DNA of 64,000 bases from Methylobacterium symbioticum (GCF_902141845.1 NZ_CABFPH010000019.1:1-64000), one strand, 5' to 3'; shown: positions 35,775 to 45,638, counted from the stretch's first letter. Made by a program: numbers and translations. Notes: generated by a model from the letters alone, not told the origin.

Positions 35775-36881
35775 GTGGAACCCCTGTCGTACACCCAGAT
35801 GATCGGGACGGCGTTCGCGGCCGTTCGAATCGAGCTCGGCTTGAGATCACGCACGCGTCAGCCCGACGACCCTTACCCATGGGGCCAGCAGAAGGTCGGC
35901 GCTCGCCTGGCCGCACTGAAAAAGGGTATCGCGGGTACGAACGCGAAGGGCGAGGCCCTTATTCGGGAGTTCCTCGAGCGTTCTCAGGTCCTGATGCACA
36001 AGCAGATCTCCTACGCGGTCGATCGCGCCGAGGTCGAGACCTTTACGGCAATCATGAACGGGGAGCGTGCTCGCCGCGCGGGTCGCAGGATGCGATCGGC
36101 GCAATCCGTAGGTTCGGCGGAGCATCTTTCGCTATCCGGATGCCATTCCGAATGGGGAGCCTGGGACGATCCGGACCCTGAGGAGGACCCTTGGGAACAG
36201 GACGACTATGACAGCCCCGACGACGTTCCCAGTCTTGCTGCCATCATGGATGGCACCGACGAGCTGGACGAGGAGGAACCTCGGTTGGATCTGCGGGGGC
36301 TGTACGCGCTGGTCGCCGCATCAACGCCCGGTTGGCTGGATGTCGACGCGCCGCCGCCCTGCGTCAGTGCGCGGTTCCCGCTGTGCGGGATGCGCATTGG
36401 TGACCAATGGGAGCTAAGCCCTCTCAATATCGGTGAGCTCATGCCGGTGCTCCCGGAGATCGGCGACATCCCTTCGTCTGCGCTGCCAGCCGCTGAGGAT
36501 GAAGTGCTGACTTGGCTCTTGTCCGATGGGGGAGCTGGCTACCGAGAGCCGATCCAGCAGGCGATCTGGCGCGAGCAGGCGCGACGCCACGTCTGGCCCG
36601 ATCTCCTCGAATTGTATGGATTGGTTCTGGCAATAGCGCCGGGCGGCCCGGGCGGAACGACGACGCTTGAGGAGGCTGAGGTGAAATTTGCTTACTACAA
36701 AGACTGGTGTCGCTTTCCCATTGACCCCGTTTTGCATCCGGTCTGGGAAGAACTCGTCATGCTCCTTCCAGGGCGTCCTTGGCTCGCGTCGGGCGCCGGG
36801 CTGCAAGCGGTACCCAAAGGCGACGGCAGCGACGCCTCCGCCTACGAGGACGACGTTCACTACGGCGCGCGGTCGACCTGA
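35775..36881 (+). CDS. Unknown 368-residue protein
   Basis: The protein starts MEPLSYTQMIGTAFAAVRIE, has a Lys/Arg-rich N-terminal part (WGQQKVGARLAALKK), a very acidic segment (residues about 127-175, DPDPEEDPWEQDDYD), and a mixed C-terminal domain with several Trp. No family is recognised. The first half could bind nucleic acid, but that is a guess from charge. It is divergent from the relaxase, and an IS256-family element begins about 100 bp after its stop. Confidence 0.6.
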   Translation: MEPLSYTQMIGTAFAAVRIELGLRSRTRQPDDPYPWGQQKVGARLAALKKGIAGTNAKGEALIREFLERSQVLMHKQISYAVDRAEVETFTAIMNGERARRAGRRMRSAQSVGSAEHLSLSGCHSEWGAWDDPDPEEDPWEQDDYDSPDDVPSLAAIMDGTDELDEEEPRLDLRGLYALVAASTPGWLDVDAPPPCVSARFPLCGMRIGDQWELSPLNIGELMPVLPEIGDIPSSALPAAEDEVLTWLLSDGGAGYREPIQQAIWREQARRHVWPDLLELYGLVLAIAPGGPGGTTTLEEAEVKFAYYKDWCRFPIDPVLHPVWEELVMLLPGRPWLASGAGLQAVPKGDGSDASAYEDDVHYGARST

Positions 36882-36978
36882 GGCAGATGGGCTCGCCGAG
36901 CCTCTGTGGCGGCTCCGGTGCAGTGATAGCATCGGAGCCGAGCCGACCATCGGTCCACTGGATACATACCTCGGGCCG

Positions 36979-38391
36979 ATCCGACGAGCTATGCAGGATT
37001 TTAGGTGACGGAGGCGGTCAGGCGGCGCGGTGATCTGGGCTCGCGGTGACCTCGGTCCCGTCGCGGAAGATGACGCCGGCCACGACCTTCGGCAACTGGT
37101 TTTCGCCCTTCAACCGTCGCCAGGTTTTCGAGGCTGCCATCACCAGCTTGAACACCATCAGCTTGGCGGTCGTGGCCGAGAGTGCACCTTTGGTCCGCAC
37201 GGTCCGATGCCGCACCGTGGCGAACACGCTCTCGATCGGGTTCGAGCTGCGCAGGTGGTCCCAGTGCTCGGCCGGGAAGTCGTAGAACGCCAGCAGCGCC
37301 TCCCGGTCCTTGGTCAGGCAGGTGGCGGCGCGCGGGTACTTGGCCCCGTACTTCTCGACGAAGACAGCCAGCGCCGCCTCGGCCGCCGCCCGGGTCGGCG
37401 CACCGTGGATCTCACGCAGATCCACCTTCATCGCGCCCTGAACGGACTTCGGCACCTTGTCGAGGACGTTGGCCGCTTTGTGAACCCAACACCGTTGGTG
37501 AGCGGTGCCCGGAAAGACCTCGTCCAGGGCCTGCCAGAAGCCGAGTGCGCCGTCGCCGACCGCGATCTCGGGCGCGATCGACAGCCCACGCCGCTTCACG
37601 TCGACGAGCAGCTCGCGCCAGCTCTGGGCGCTCTCGCGCACGCCCACCTGGAAGCCGACGAGTTCTTTCCGGCCCTCGGGCGTCGCCCCGATCAGCACGA
37701 GCATGCACTCGGCCTGGTCCTCCATCCGGGCCTGCAGGTAGACGCCGTCGGCCCAGACATAGACGTAGCGGCGTGCGGAGAGATCGCGGCCCTGCCAGCG
37801 GGCATACTCGTCCGCCCAGGCCGCGGTCAGCCGGGCAATGACGGCCGGCGAGAGGTTCGGAGCATCCCGACCCAGAAGGGCGGCCAGCGCCTCCTGGAAG
37901 TCGCCGGTCGAGACACCGCGTAGGTACAGGACCGGCAGTAACGCATCCAGGCTGCGGGTGCGCCGCGCCCACTTCGGCAGGAGCGTCGAGGTGAACCGAA
38001 CCCGGTCCTCAGATCCGCTCGCGCCGCGATCTCGGACACGAACCCGCGCCACCGGCACCGGGCCGATGCCGGTCTGGATCGCCCGCTCCGGGCCATGGCC
38101 GTGCCGCACCAGCCGCGCGCGTCCGTCCGGAAGCCGCAGATCCTGCATCGCGCTCAGGAACGCGTCCGCCTCCATCTCAACAGCTTGGGCGAGCAGGCGG
38201 CGGGCCCCGGCGCGCAGCACCTCGGTCAGGGGATCGTCGAGGTCTTCGGGCTGACGAAGCCGGACGATGTTGGTAGGTGTCTCCATGGCGTATCGCTCTC
38301 GCTGAGAGGTTCTGGCAGGCTTCGACACCCGCCTCGATACGCCGCCTTCAACACACCGTCGTCACCCAATCTCCCGCATAGCTCATCCGAC
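36979..38391 (-). mobile_element. IS256-family insertion sequence
   Basis: A 1.4-kb element with one transposase. The ends form imperfect inverted repeats: near 36986 the outward reading is GAGCTATGCAGGATTTTAGG, and the reverse complement of 38365-38384 is GAGCTATGCGGGAGATTGGG; similarity extends outward by about 7 bp. Exact ends and the target duplication cannot be fixed by eye. It separates the unknown 368-residue gene from the SNF2-like gene; the right flank (38401-38512) looks like broken coding sequence. Confidence 0.85.
37018..38286 (-). CDS. IS256-family transposase
   Basis: A 422-residue mutator-type transposase (start METPTNIVRL). The DDE residues are visible in VWADGVYLQARM (Asp), IAVGDGALGFW (Asp) and SNPIESVFATVRHR (Glu), with HQRCWVHKAANVLDK between the second Asp and the Glu, which is diagnostic for IS256. 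It is complete and could be active. Confidence 0.95.
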   Translation of the reverse strand: METPTNIVRLRQPEDLDDPLTEVLRAGARRLLAQAVEMEADAFLSAMQDLRLPDGRARLVRHGHGPERAIQTGIGPVPVARVRVRDRGASGSEDRVRFTSTLLPKWARRTRSLDALLPVLYLRGVSTGDFQEALAALLGRDAPNLSPAVIARLTAAWADEYARWQGRDLSARRYVYVWADGVYLQARMEDQAECMLVLIGATPEGRKELVGFQVGVRESAQSWRELLVDVKRRGLSIAPEIAVGDGALGFWQALDEVFPGTAHQRCWVHKAANVLDKVPKSVQGAMKVDLREIHGAPTRAAAEAALAVFVEKYGAKYPRAATCLTKDREALLAFYDFPAEHWDHLRSSNPIESVFATVRHRTVRTKGALSATTAKLMVFKLVMAASKTWRRLKGENQLPKVVAGVIFRDGTEVTASPDHRAA

Positions 38392-38655
38392 CCCGACGAC
38401 AGGTGATAATTCGACGTCCGGCCATCCAGCCGTACAAGTGGAGATCCCTGAGGCCGACCTCTACGACATGCCCAGAAACGCTAGCGATGGCTACACTGTC
38501 TAAAAGGATGACGACGAAGTCGAGGGTTGAGGCGAGCTAAATTCATTATGACATCGCACGCTGCGCTGCCGCGGCGCGCGAGGATGTTGATGACTGCCAT
38601 CGGACGAAAATCAAACTCCCTACAATTTTGAGTGAGCCTCCCTGGTCCCGGCATT

Positions 38656-41600
38656 ATGAGCTTCGAAAAGGAAAATCCCTTGCAGCACATAACCGCTGAT
38701 TCAGAATGGCAGACGAAGCTTCTTCGCGCGGTGCGCTCGCCTGAGGAATATCGGATCTATAAGGCAGCCCTTGAATGGGACCTGACCGATCCGATCGTGA
38801 TTGAGTCACGCAAGGACGTGAAGTCGGAAGCGCAGTGGCGTGACCGGGTCGAGCCGTTCCATCATCAAGTCAGCAACCTGATTACTTTCTGTCGCCGCCT
38901 GCCTGTAACGCTGCTCGCGGACGATGTTGGGCTCGGCAAGACGATTAGTGCGGGCTTAGTGATGAGTGAGCTCATCGCGCGTTCACGGCTGTCGCGGTCC
39001 CTGATCGTCTGCCCCAAACTCCTTGGACCACAGTGGAAGGAGGAACTGGAAACGAAGTTCGATATTCCGGCCGAGGTCGCAACGGGCCGTGACCTGCTGA
39101 GCGCGAACCCGGACGGCGTCGGCGCGATCATCACAACGTACAATTCAGCGCGACTTTACTTGGAGAAACTTCCTGCCGATCGCTTCGAGCTGCTGATCCT
39201 CGACGAGGCACACAAGCTACGAAATCTCTACGGTACACCGGAGCCGCCCAAAGTGGCGCAGGTCATTCGGAGTTCCTTAGCGGCGCGGCGGTTCCGGTTC
39301 GTGCTGATGCTGACAGCCACGCCGATCCAGAATCGGCTTTGGGACCTCTATTCGCTAGTCGATCTGCTCACCGTGGCGAGAGGACACGAGAACCCGTTCG
39401 GCAACGAAGGCCAGTTTGCCCGGCGCTTCATCGCAGGTGACCGAGAGCAGGCACGCCAGCTGAAGCCGGAGGCGGCCGAGGCGTTCCGGTCGATCGTCTA
39501 TGGTTACATGTCTCGGGTGCGTCGCGGCGACGCCAAGCTCCATTTCCCCGACCGCAAAGTGCAGCTGCACCGGGTGCAGCCGACACCAGCCGAGCTCGAA
39601 CTGATCGCAATCGTCGCCAAGGGTATCGAGAAGCTCAATCGTCTGGCGCAGATCGGCATCCTCCAGGCGCTGACAAGTAGCCCGCACGCGCTCAGCGCCC
39701 AGCTCGATAACATGGAGCGCAACGGCACGATTGGGCCCGATTTCGCGGGCGCGGTGCGGTCAGTCGTGCGGGGCATGACGACGAGCGCGAAGCTAGATGG
39801 CCTCGGACGACTGATCACCCAATTGAAACACGAGAATCCGGACAGCTGGCGGCTCGTCGTCTTCACGGGACGGCGGGAGACTCAGACCACCATCCAGGAG
39901 TTTCTGGAGGGACACGGCCTGACGGTGGGGATTATCAACGGCACGTCTGGTGCGCGCAACCAGGAGACAATCGGACGCTTCCGCGCCAATCCGCCCGGCT
40001 ACCGCGTCATCGTTTCGACCGAGGCTGGGTCAGAGGGCGTGAACCTGCAGGTCGCCAATGTGCTGGTGAACTACGACCTACCCTGGAACCCGATGATCGT
40101 GGAACAACGCATCGGCCGGGTACAACGGCTTGCATCCCAGCACGCCCATGTCAGCATTCTGAATGTCACGCTGCAGGGGACTTTCGAGGAGTACATTGTC
40201 GGGCGGCTCATGGAGAAGCTGCAAATGTCGACGAGCGCCATAGGCGACATCGAATCTCTGCTGGAAGGCTCCGTGGGGGGCGAGGATGGCGCCGCGGGCT
40301 TCGAAGAACGGATCCGCGAACTTGTGGTGGCAGCGCTCAAGGGCGCGGACGTCAAAGCAAGCGTGGCAATGGCCGAGCAGAGCATCGCGGCGGCTAAGCA
40401 GGCGCTCCTAGAGGAAGAAAAACGCATCGATGCGATGCTCGGGGACACGGATGGCCAGGGCTATGTCGGGCCGCAGGCACCAAGCCTGCCGCCGCAGACG
40501 CGCTCGATGGAGTACCAGCCCTTTGCTCTTGGCGCTCTGGGCCAGCTCGGCGCGCGGGTCACGCCGTTGGCCAACCGTCTGTTCGCGGTTGAGGATGAGG
40601 GCGGCCAGGAAGTGATCCGCTTCGAGCGCGACGCGATGAGCGGGACGCGGTCCTCGCTTTACCAGCCGGGGTCGCCTGCCTTCAGCCGGATGGTACAGCG
40701 GATGGTGGTCAGCGGCCGCTATGCGGTCCGTGACCTCGACGAGGATCCGCGGCGTGGGGCAGATGCAGCGGCGAGACAATGGGTCGAAAGCTTCGGGGGG
40801 ACTCTGGTCGGCACGGAAAGCGCGGCCGCGCGCCGCTGGTTCGAAGGGGTTATCCTGGTTCGTGTACGGGCGACCGTTGCGCACGACGCCTACGAGCGGC
40901 TGATCGAGGTGCGTTGTGCACCGCGCAATCGGGCAAAGTTCTCATTTACCCGTGATGCTTTAGCTCCGCTCCCTCTGGTTCTCGATGCAGCCTCCGATGC
41001 GTTGGGGCTTAGCATCGACCAAGTCATGGAGGCGGCCCGTCAGGACCCGGGCATCGCGGAGTTCACGCGCTTCTACCTGGAACGGCGCGGACAGGAGATG
41101 GCCTCGGCGGGCCAGGATGCCCGAAAGCGTGCCAAGATGGAGGAGGATTTTACACCGCGCCTGTCGTTCGTGCTGGCAGGCGCGGAAGGCGCTGTTCTCC
41201 GGGACGTGCAGCTGCGGGTCAGCTACCGGGTCGGCGACGGCGGCTATGCAGATGAGCTGACGATCGTCCCCTCCTCTAGCCACATTTTAGCGGCGCCGGC
41301 ACTGGTATCATGCGGCCCTAATCAGCAGGCCTTACCGGAGACCTGCCTCGATGCATGCGCGATCAGCGGGAAGCGGGAACTGCGGCATCGCTTGGTGGTG
41401 TCGGAACTTAATGGACGTCGGGCGCTGCCTGAGTTCGTGGTCCGGTGTGCGCTGACAAATCGCTGCCTCCTGACCGATGAGGTCGAGCGGTCGGCCATGA
41501 CTGGCAAACTCGTAGGACGTGACCATCTCAAAACATCAGCAGTCAGCGGCAAGCATGCAGAGGCCAACTATTTCGGGCGCTGCGTCTTCTCGGGCGACGA

Positions 41601-42390
41601 AGCGTTGCGAAGCGAGCTCCGGACGAGTGATCTGTCAGGCAAGCTGTTCCGAGAGGATCGGGCCGCGTCGTCGGCCGTATCCGGGCGCATTGGCCATCAG
41701 GACGAATTCGTGGCCTGCCACCAGTCGCAAGCCCTCCTCGCCCCGAGCGAGGGCGAACGGTGCGGGGTGACGGGACATCTGGTTCGTCCCGGTATCCTGG
41801 AGTCCTGCGCAGCCACGGGAACTCGCGCCCTTCCATCGGAGCTTGACCGTTGCGTCGTTACGGGACACCGGGCGTTAAAGCGTCTCCTCGTGCCGAGTAG
41901 CGTTTCTGGAGCGCTGATGCTGGAGGAGAAAGCCGTGCGGGCCGCGCATGGAGTATATTGTCTACCTGCTGAAGCCCAAACGTGTGGCTGGAGTGGACAA
42001 TCTGTGCACCCAGAGGATGTTAGGATCTGTGCGCTTACCGGAATCGGGATCCTCTACACGTTCGCAACGAATGCTGCTCCACCGCGTCTTGCGCCACTGG
42101 TTGCCCTGCTCGACGGCGTCAACCGTGCCACTGATCGGCAAGATGTGTGGGTCATGGCGGCAGCTCAGGAGGCGGCGGCTCTTCGCAAGGGTAAATGCCG
42201 GATCGAAGCCGGTGTCGCGTCACCGAACGGGCTACGTGTCGCCATGGCGTCTGAGGTCCGCACGCTATTAGGCCTGAAATCGCGCCAAGCGGGATTCATC
42301 TACGAGCCCTCCACCAACCAGATCCAGGGTCGGGTAGCGCTGGGAAAGCGGGGTACTACCGGCTGGTCCGCAGATGATGTGAATCAGTAG
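38656..42390 (+). CDS. SNF2/RapA-type helicase-like ATPase with a C-terminal 15-residue repeat array
   Basis: A protein of about 1244 residues (ATG 38656; GTG 38632 is an alternative). Residues about 65-560 are a SNF2-class motor: motif I LLADDVGLGKTIS, motif II LLILDEAHKLRN, motif III MLTATPIQNR, motif V STEAGSEGVNLQ and motif VI EQRIGRVQRL. The wording is closest to RapA/HepA-like bacterial enzymes. A coiled linker (about 560-620) and a mixed domain follow. Residues 886 to about 1130 are tandem 15-residue repeats (separate entry), then a short tail. It is probably a nucleic-acid translocase. Its neighbour is a CBASS-like module, and a defence role is likely but not shown. Confidence 0.85.
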   Translation: MSFEKENPLQHITADSEWQTKLLRAVRSPEEYRIYKAALEWDLTDPIVIESRKDVKSEAQWRDRVEPFHHQVSNLITFCRRLPVTLLADDVGLGKTISAGLVMSELIARSRLSRSLIVCPKLLGPQWKEELETKFDIPAEVATGRDLLSANPDGVGAIITTYNSARLYLEKLPADRFELLILDEAHKLRNLYGTPEPPKVAQVIRSSLAARRFRFVLMLTATPIQNRLWDLYSLVDLLTVARGHENPFGNEGQFARRFIAGDREQARQLKPEAAEAFRSIVYGYMSRVRRGDAKLHFPDRKVQLHRVQPTPAELELIAIVAKGIEKLNRLAQIGILQALTSSPHALSAQLDNMERNGTIGPDFAGAVRSVVRGMTTSAKLDGLGRLITQLKHENPDSWRLVVFTGRRETQTTIQEFLEGHGLTVGIINGTSGARNQETIGRFRANPPGYRVIVSTEAGSEGVNLQVANVLVNYDLPWNPMIVEQRIGRVQRLASQHAHVSILNVTLQGTFEEYIVGRLMEKLQMSTSAIGDIESLLEGSVGGEDGAAGFEERIRELVVAALKGADVKASVAMAEQSIAAAKQALLEEEKRIDAMLGDTDGQGYVGPQAPSLPPQTRSMEYQPFALGALGQLGARVTPLANRLFAVEDEGGQEVIRFERDAMSGTRSSLYQPGSPAFSRMVQRMVVSGRYAVRDLDEDPRRGADAAARQWVESFGGTLVGTESAAARRWFEGVILVRVRATVAHDAYERLIEVRCAPRNRAKFSFTRDALAPLPLVLDAASDALGLSIDQVMEAARQDPGIAEFTRFYLERRGQEMASAGQDARKRAKMEEDFTPRLSFVLAGAEGAVLRDVQLRVSYRVGDGGYADELTIVPSSSHILAAPALVSCGPNQQALPETCLDACAISGKRELRHRLVVSELNGRRALPEFVVRCALTNRCLLTDEVERSAMTGKLVGRDHLKTSAVSGKHAEANYFGRCVFSGDEALRSELRTSDLSGKLFREDRAASSAVSGRIGHQDEFVACHQSQALLAPSEGERCGVTGHLVRPGILESCAATGTRALPSELDRCVVTGHRALKRLLVPSSVSGALMLEEKAVRAAHGVYCLPAEAQTCGWSGQSVHPEDVRICALTGIGILYTFATNAAPPRLAPLVALLDGVNRATDRQDVWVMAAAQEAAALRKGKCRIEAGVASPNGLRVAMASEVRTLLGLKSRQAGFIYEPSTNQIQGRVALGKRGTTGWSADDVNQ
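41311..42048 (+). repeat. Array of 16 tandem 15-residue protein repeats inside the SNF2-like gene
   Basis: From Cys at 41311 the protein reads in units of 15 residues (one of 14) with consensus [C/S]-x-x-[S/T]-G then ten variable residues. Examples are CAISGKRELRHRLVV, SAVSGRIGHQDEFVA and CVVTGHRALKRLLVP. Sixteen units end at 42027 and a partial unit (CALTG) follows. Position 1 is Cys in about half the units and Ser in most others, and the middle of each unit varies freely. I do not recognise this repeat family. Confidence 0.85.
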
Positions 42391-42933
42391 CTGGAAGCGC
42401 GCGTGAGTAAGCCAGCCGCGATGGTCCAATTCTAGTTAGGCATTGCAGGCCGGCTTCCGACTCGAAGCCGAACAAGCAACATGCGAATTGCTAACCCCTT
42501 GCGGACATTTGACCCGTTTCACCTGAAGATTCGGACAAGGTGGAGAGTGAAATTCTGGGTCGTGGTCGAGAGAAGACGTTCAAGTCGGTAGAAATCGGTC
42601 TGATTTGAGTGCACCCCAATCGGACCGTGCCATCCAGTAGGCTGCATCTCGTTCTATCGCTCAGATCGCAGATACAGATTGGCCGGTTTAACGAAGTGTT
42701 TTCTGCAGTAACACATTCCGACGCCGCGAGTTAGGCAACGTTTATTGCCGCAAATCCAAAAATTTAGCCGTGCGGTCATGAGGCTTGCTACCTCGTAGCC
42801 ATACTCGCCTCCAGACACTATTCCACAACTTTCTCGCAAGATGCTACTCGTAAAGTTAGCAGCTCGTCCGATAATCCATCATAGTGTTAGATCGTGCCGT
42901 CGCGCGCTCGGCGTGGCCTCGCTGGGATGCGCC
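42391..42933. other. Intergenic stretch upstream of the CBASS-like genes, no gene seen
   Basis: The 540 bp are less GC-rich than the surroundings and hold no convincing open frame or RNA gene. They should contain the promoter of the nucleotidyltransferase gene, but no clear -35/-10 pair stands out. Confidence 0.5.
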
Positions 42934-43533
42934 ATGAGCGTTGCGGATGCATTTCGAAGCTTTCTTGGCAATATCAAGATTACGAACGGCCTGACGATCT
43001 CGGCACGTTACGGCGAGATCACGGCTGCGCTGAATAAGAAATTCCGGGACACTGAGTCAAAAATTGCAAACAGTCTGCAGGTCGGCTCCTATGGTCGTCA
43101 TACGGCCATCAAAGGCGTTTCCGATCTCGACATGCTCTATATCATGCCGGCTAAAACATGGAATGACTATAAGGACGGCGGTCAGTATCGGCTTCTCTCT
43201 GACTGCGCAGCAGCCATAAAGGCCCGCTATCCTTCCACGACAGTCAAAGTCGATCGCCTCGTGGTACGTGTGCTCTATTCGAACTTCCATATCGAGGTTC
43301 AGCCTGTTTTCGAGCAGAGTGATAACTCTTACAAATATCCAGATAGCTACAAGGATGGAAGTTGGAAAATTACTAAGCCGCGAGATGAGCTCAAGGCTAT
43401 GATGGAATTCAACGCCCAGAAGAATGACAACCTTCGTCGGCTGGCTCGGATGGCACGCGCTTGGAAAAATAAGCATGGCGTTGCGATGGGCGGGTTGCTG
43501 ATAGACACTCTCGCCTACAACTTTCTAAAGCAG
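42934..43533 (+). pseudogene. SMODS-type CD-NTase, N-terminal part (interrupted by insertion)
   Basis: The first 200 codons of a cGAS/DncV-like nucleotidyltransferase, starting MSVADAFRSFLGNIKI. The catalytic core has GSYGRHTAIKGVSDLDM with GS at 51-52 and metal ligands Asp64 and Asp66. The third acidic position appears to be Glu121 (HIEVQPVF). Such enzymes make cyclic oligonucleotides on phage infection in CBASS defence. Translation continues in frame into the inserted element, so a fused protein could be made, but the native enzyme is cut after FLKQ. The C-terminal part resumes at 44917. Confidence 0.85.
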
Positions 43534-43629
43534 ATGGGGTGGATGGCTCCCGCTCCGACTGACGGCATCTCGATGCCAAGATGTGGTTGCTGTCAAAGCA
43601 GCAGCCACGCTCATGCAGGAGCCATCCCC

Positions 43630-44658
43630 ATGGAGATCACCACCGTCGGCATCGATCTGGCCAAAAGCATCTTTCAGGTTCACGCCGTCGATGCAGTTGG
43701 GCACGTCGTCGTGCGCAAGGCCTTGAGGCGGGCGCAGGTCGTGCCGTTCTTCGCCAAGCTGCCGCGCTGCCTGGTCGGCATGGAGGCGTGCGGCACGGCG
43801 CACCACTGGGCCCGGGAGCTCATGAGCCTCGGCCACGACGTGCGGCTGATGCCGCCGGCTTACGTGAAGCCGTACGTCAAGCGCGGCAAAACCGATGCGA
43901 ACGATGCCGCAGCCATCTGTGAGGCGGTGACGCGCCCGAGCATGCGGTTCGTGCCGGTGAAGTCGACCGACCAGCAGGCGGCGCTGGCGCTGCACCGGAC
44001 GCGCGATCTGCTGGTCAAGCAACGCACGCAGTTGGTGAACATGATCCGCGGCCTGCTCGCCGAGTTCGGGATCGAGATGGCGCGGGGCTTGCGGCACGCG
44101 CTCGAACTGGCGGCCCGGGTCTCGGCCGGAGACGCGGCCGAGGTGCCGCCGCTCGCCCAGCGCGTGGTGACCGGGCTGGCCGACCAGATCGGTGCCGTGC
44201 AGATCCAGCTCACCCGGCTGGAGAAGGAGTTGCTGGCCTGGCATCGGGACAGCGACCTGTCGCAGCGGCTTGCGACGATCCCGGGTGTCGGCATCGTCTC
44301 GGCGACCGCGCTGGCCGCCTCGGTGAGCGAGCCCGAGCGCTTCCGCTCCGGTCGGCAGTTCGCCGCCTCGTTAGGGCTGACGCCGCTTCAGAACTGCAGC
44401 GGCGGCAAGGAGCGCCTGGGCCGGATCTCACGCATGGGCGACCGCTACCTGCGTCGCCTGCTCGTGGTCGGCATGACCTCTCTGATCCGGCGCGCGAAGG
44501 CGACGCCGACCTCGGTCGACCCGCGGCTGCCGGCACTGCTGCAGCGCAAGCCGGTGCGCGTGGTGACCGTTGCGGCGGCCAATCGCACGGCGCGGGTCGC
44601 CTGGGCGATCATGACCCGCGGCGGCACCTACCGCGCACCCCTGGCCGCGGCCGCCTGA
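43630..44658 (+). CDS. IS110-family transposase (IS1111 subgroup)
   Basis: A 342-residue DEDD recombinase from ATG 43630. The RuvC-like domain has VGIDLAKSIFQVH (Asp), VGMEACGTAHHW (Glu) and GKTDANDAAAICEA (two Asp). The C-terminal Tnp_20 domain has IPGVGIVSATALAAS and LQNCSGGKERLG with the catalytic Ser. It is complete. It shares the reading frame of the interrupted nucleotidyltransferase, so there is no stop between the two starts. Confidence 0.95.
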   Translation: MEITTVGIDLAKSIFQVHAVDAVGHVVVRKALRRAQVVPFFAKLPRCLVGMEACGTAHHWARELMSLGHDVRLMPPAYVKPYVKRGKTDANDAAAICEAVTRPSMRFVPVKSTDQQAALALHRTRDLLVKQRTQLVNMIRGLLAEFGIEMARGLRHALELAARVSAGDAAEVPPLAQRVVTGLADQIGAVQIQLTRLEKELLAWHRDSDLSQRLATIPGVGIVSATALAASVSEPERFRSGRQFAASLGLTPLQNCSGGKERLGRISRMGDRYLRRLLVVGMTSLIRRAKATPTSVDPRLPALLQRKPVRVVTVAAANRTARVAWAIMTRGGTYRAPLAAAA

Positions 44659-44896
44659 CAGCACGGCAAGGAGACTTTTCCAGGTTGCGAGGACGATGAG
44701 AGTTGATGGCGAACCGGTCAGCCCGGGAGCCGGGACACCCCGCCGCTAGTCCAGGGCGTGATAGCCCGCAAAGCAGAGTGGGACCCAGCTCGCGGATACC
44801 ATCAGGGCCAGCGGTCACATGAACGACTGCATCAACAGGCCGGACACAAGACTGCACCCGACCAACGCGTCAGAAGCTCAATTCGCCGCTTGCAAT
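44659..44896 (+). ncRNA. Candidate guide (seek/bridge) RNA region of the IS1111-type element
   Basis: About 240 bp of non-coding DNA lie between the transposase stop and the right subterminal repeat. In IS1111-group elements the RNA that guides target choice is encoded at this position. I did not resolve its fold or its guide loops, so the call rests on position. Confidence 0.35.
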
Positions 44897-44916
44897 GCGG
44901 GAGCCATCCACACAAG

Positions 44917-45630
44917 ACTGACGCTTACGACGGAAAGAGCTACCTATATTACGACTGGATGAGCCGAGATTTCTTTGCATTTCTCAAGGATCAGCCGAAG
45001 CAAGATTATTACGCCGCACTGGGGAGCGGCCAGCGTGTCAAGGTAAAGAAGGATTTTCGCAGAAAGGCAGGGAAGGCGTACGATCTTTGCTTGAAAGCGA
45101 TCGAGGCGGAAACACAGGATTACCGCAACGACCGCTGGCGCAAAGTTTTCGGATCGAACTTCCCGCCCAGACCCGTTGCAACCACGGCTGCGGACTCGGC
45201 TTTCGAGTCCGCTCTCAAGTCTGGGGGCTACGAGGCTCGAAACACCGAACGCTTTATCGAGGACATGTACCCAATCGATATCCGCTTCGATATCGAACTG
45301 GAGTGCGAGGTGAAGCAGGATGGCTTTCGCCCATCCCTCCTACGCAGCTTGCTTGCCGCGAGCCGCGTTCTCCAGGCGAAGAAGGACTTGAAATTCTTCG
45401 TCACTGATACCGACGTACCTCCGCCTTTCACGTTGCTGTGGAAGGTGCTCAATAGAGGTCCCACGGCCGTGAGACGTGATTGTATCCGAGGCGAGATCGT
45501 ACCGGATGACGGCCGTCTGGAGAAGATAGAAAGGACCAACTTTCGGGGCGACCATATTGTAGAATGCTACGCCGTGAAAGACGGCGTCGTCGTCGCCAAA
45601 GATCGCATTCACGTTCCCATAACCGAGTAG
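44917..45630 (+). pseudogene. CD-NTase C-terminal part with AGS-C sensor domain
   Basis: The remaining 237 codons of the split nucleotidyltransferase. The first part (TDAYDGKSYLYYDWM, then helices) completes the nucleotidyltransferase helical domain. Residues after about 45250 form an AGS-C-like domain (LRSLLAASRVLQAKKDLKFF, WKVLNRGPTAVRRDCIRGEI, NFRGDHIVECYAVKDG), a ligand sensor attached to SMODS and related enzymes. An upstream in-frame ATG within the insertion (44758) could start a separate product. Joined to the N-terminal part the intact protein would have 437 residues. Confidence 0.82.
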
Positions 45631-45638
45631 GATATCCG

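Larger units (their letters stand above)
43534..44916 (+). mobile_element. IS1111-type (IS110-family) insertion sequence splitting the CD-NTase
   Basis: A 1383-bp insertion. Perfect 15-bp subterminal inverted repeats, GTGGATGGCTCCCGC (43539-43553) and its complement (44897-44911), lie about 5 bp inside each end; subterminal repeats of this kind mark the IS1111 subgroup. Removing 43534-44916 joins FLKQ to TDAYDG in one open frame. That supports these ends to within a few bases. Confidence 0.85.
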
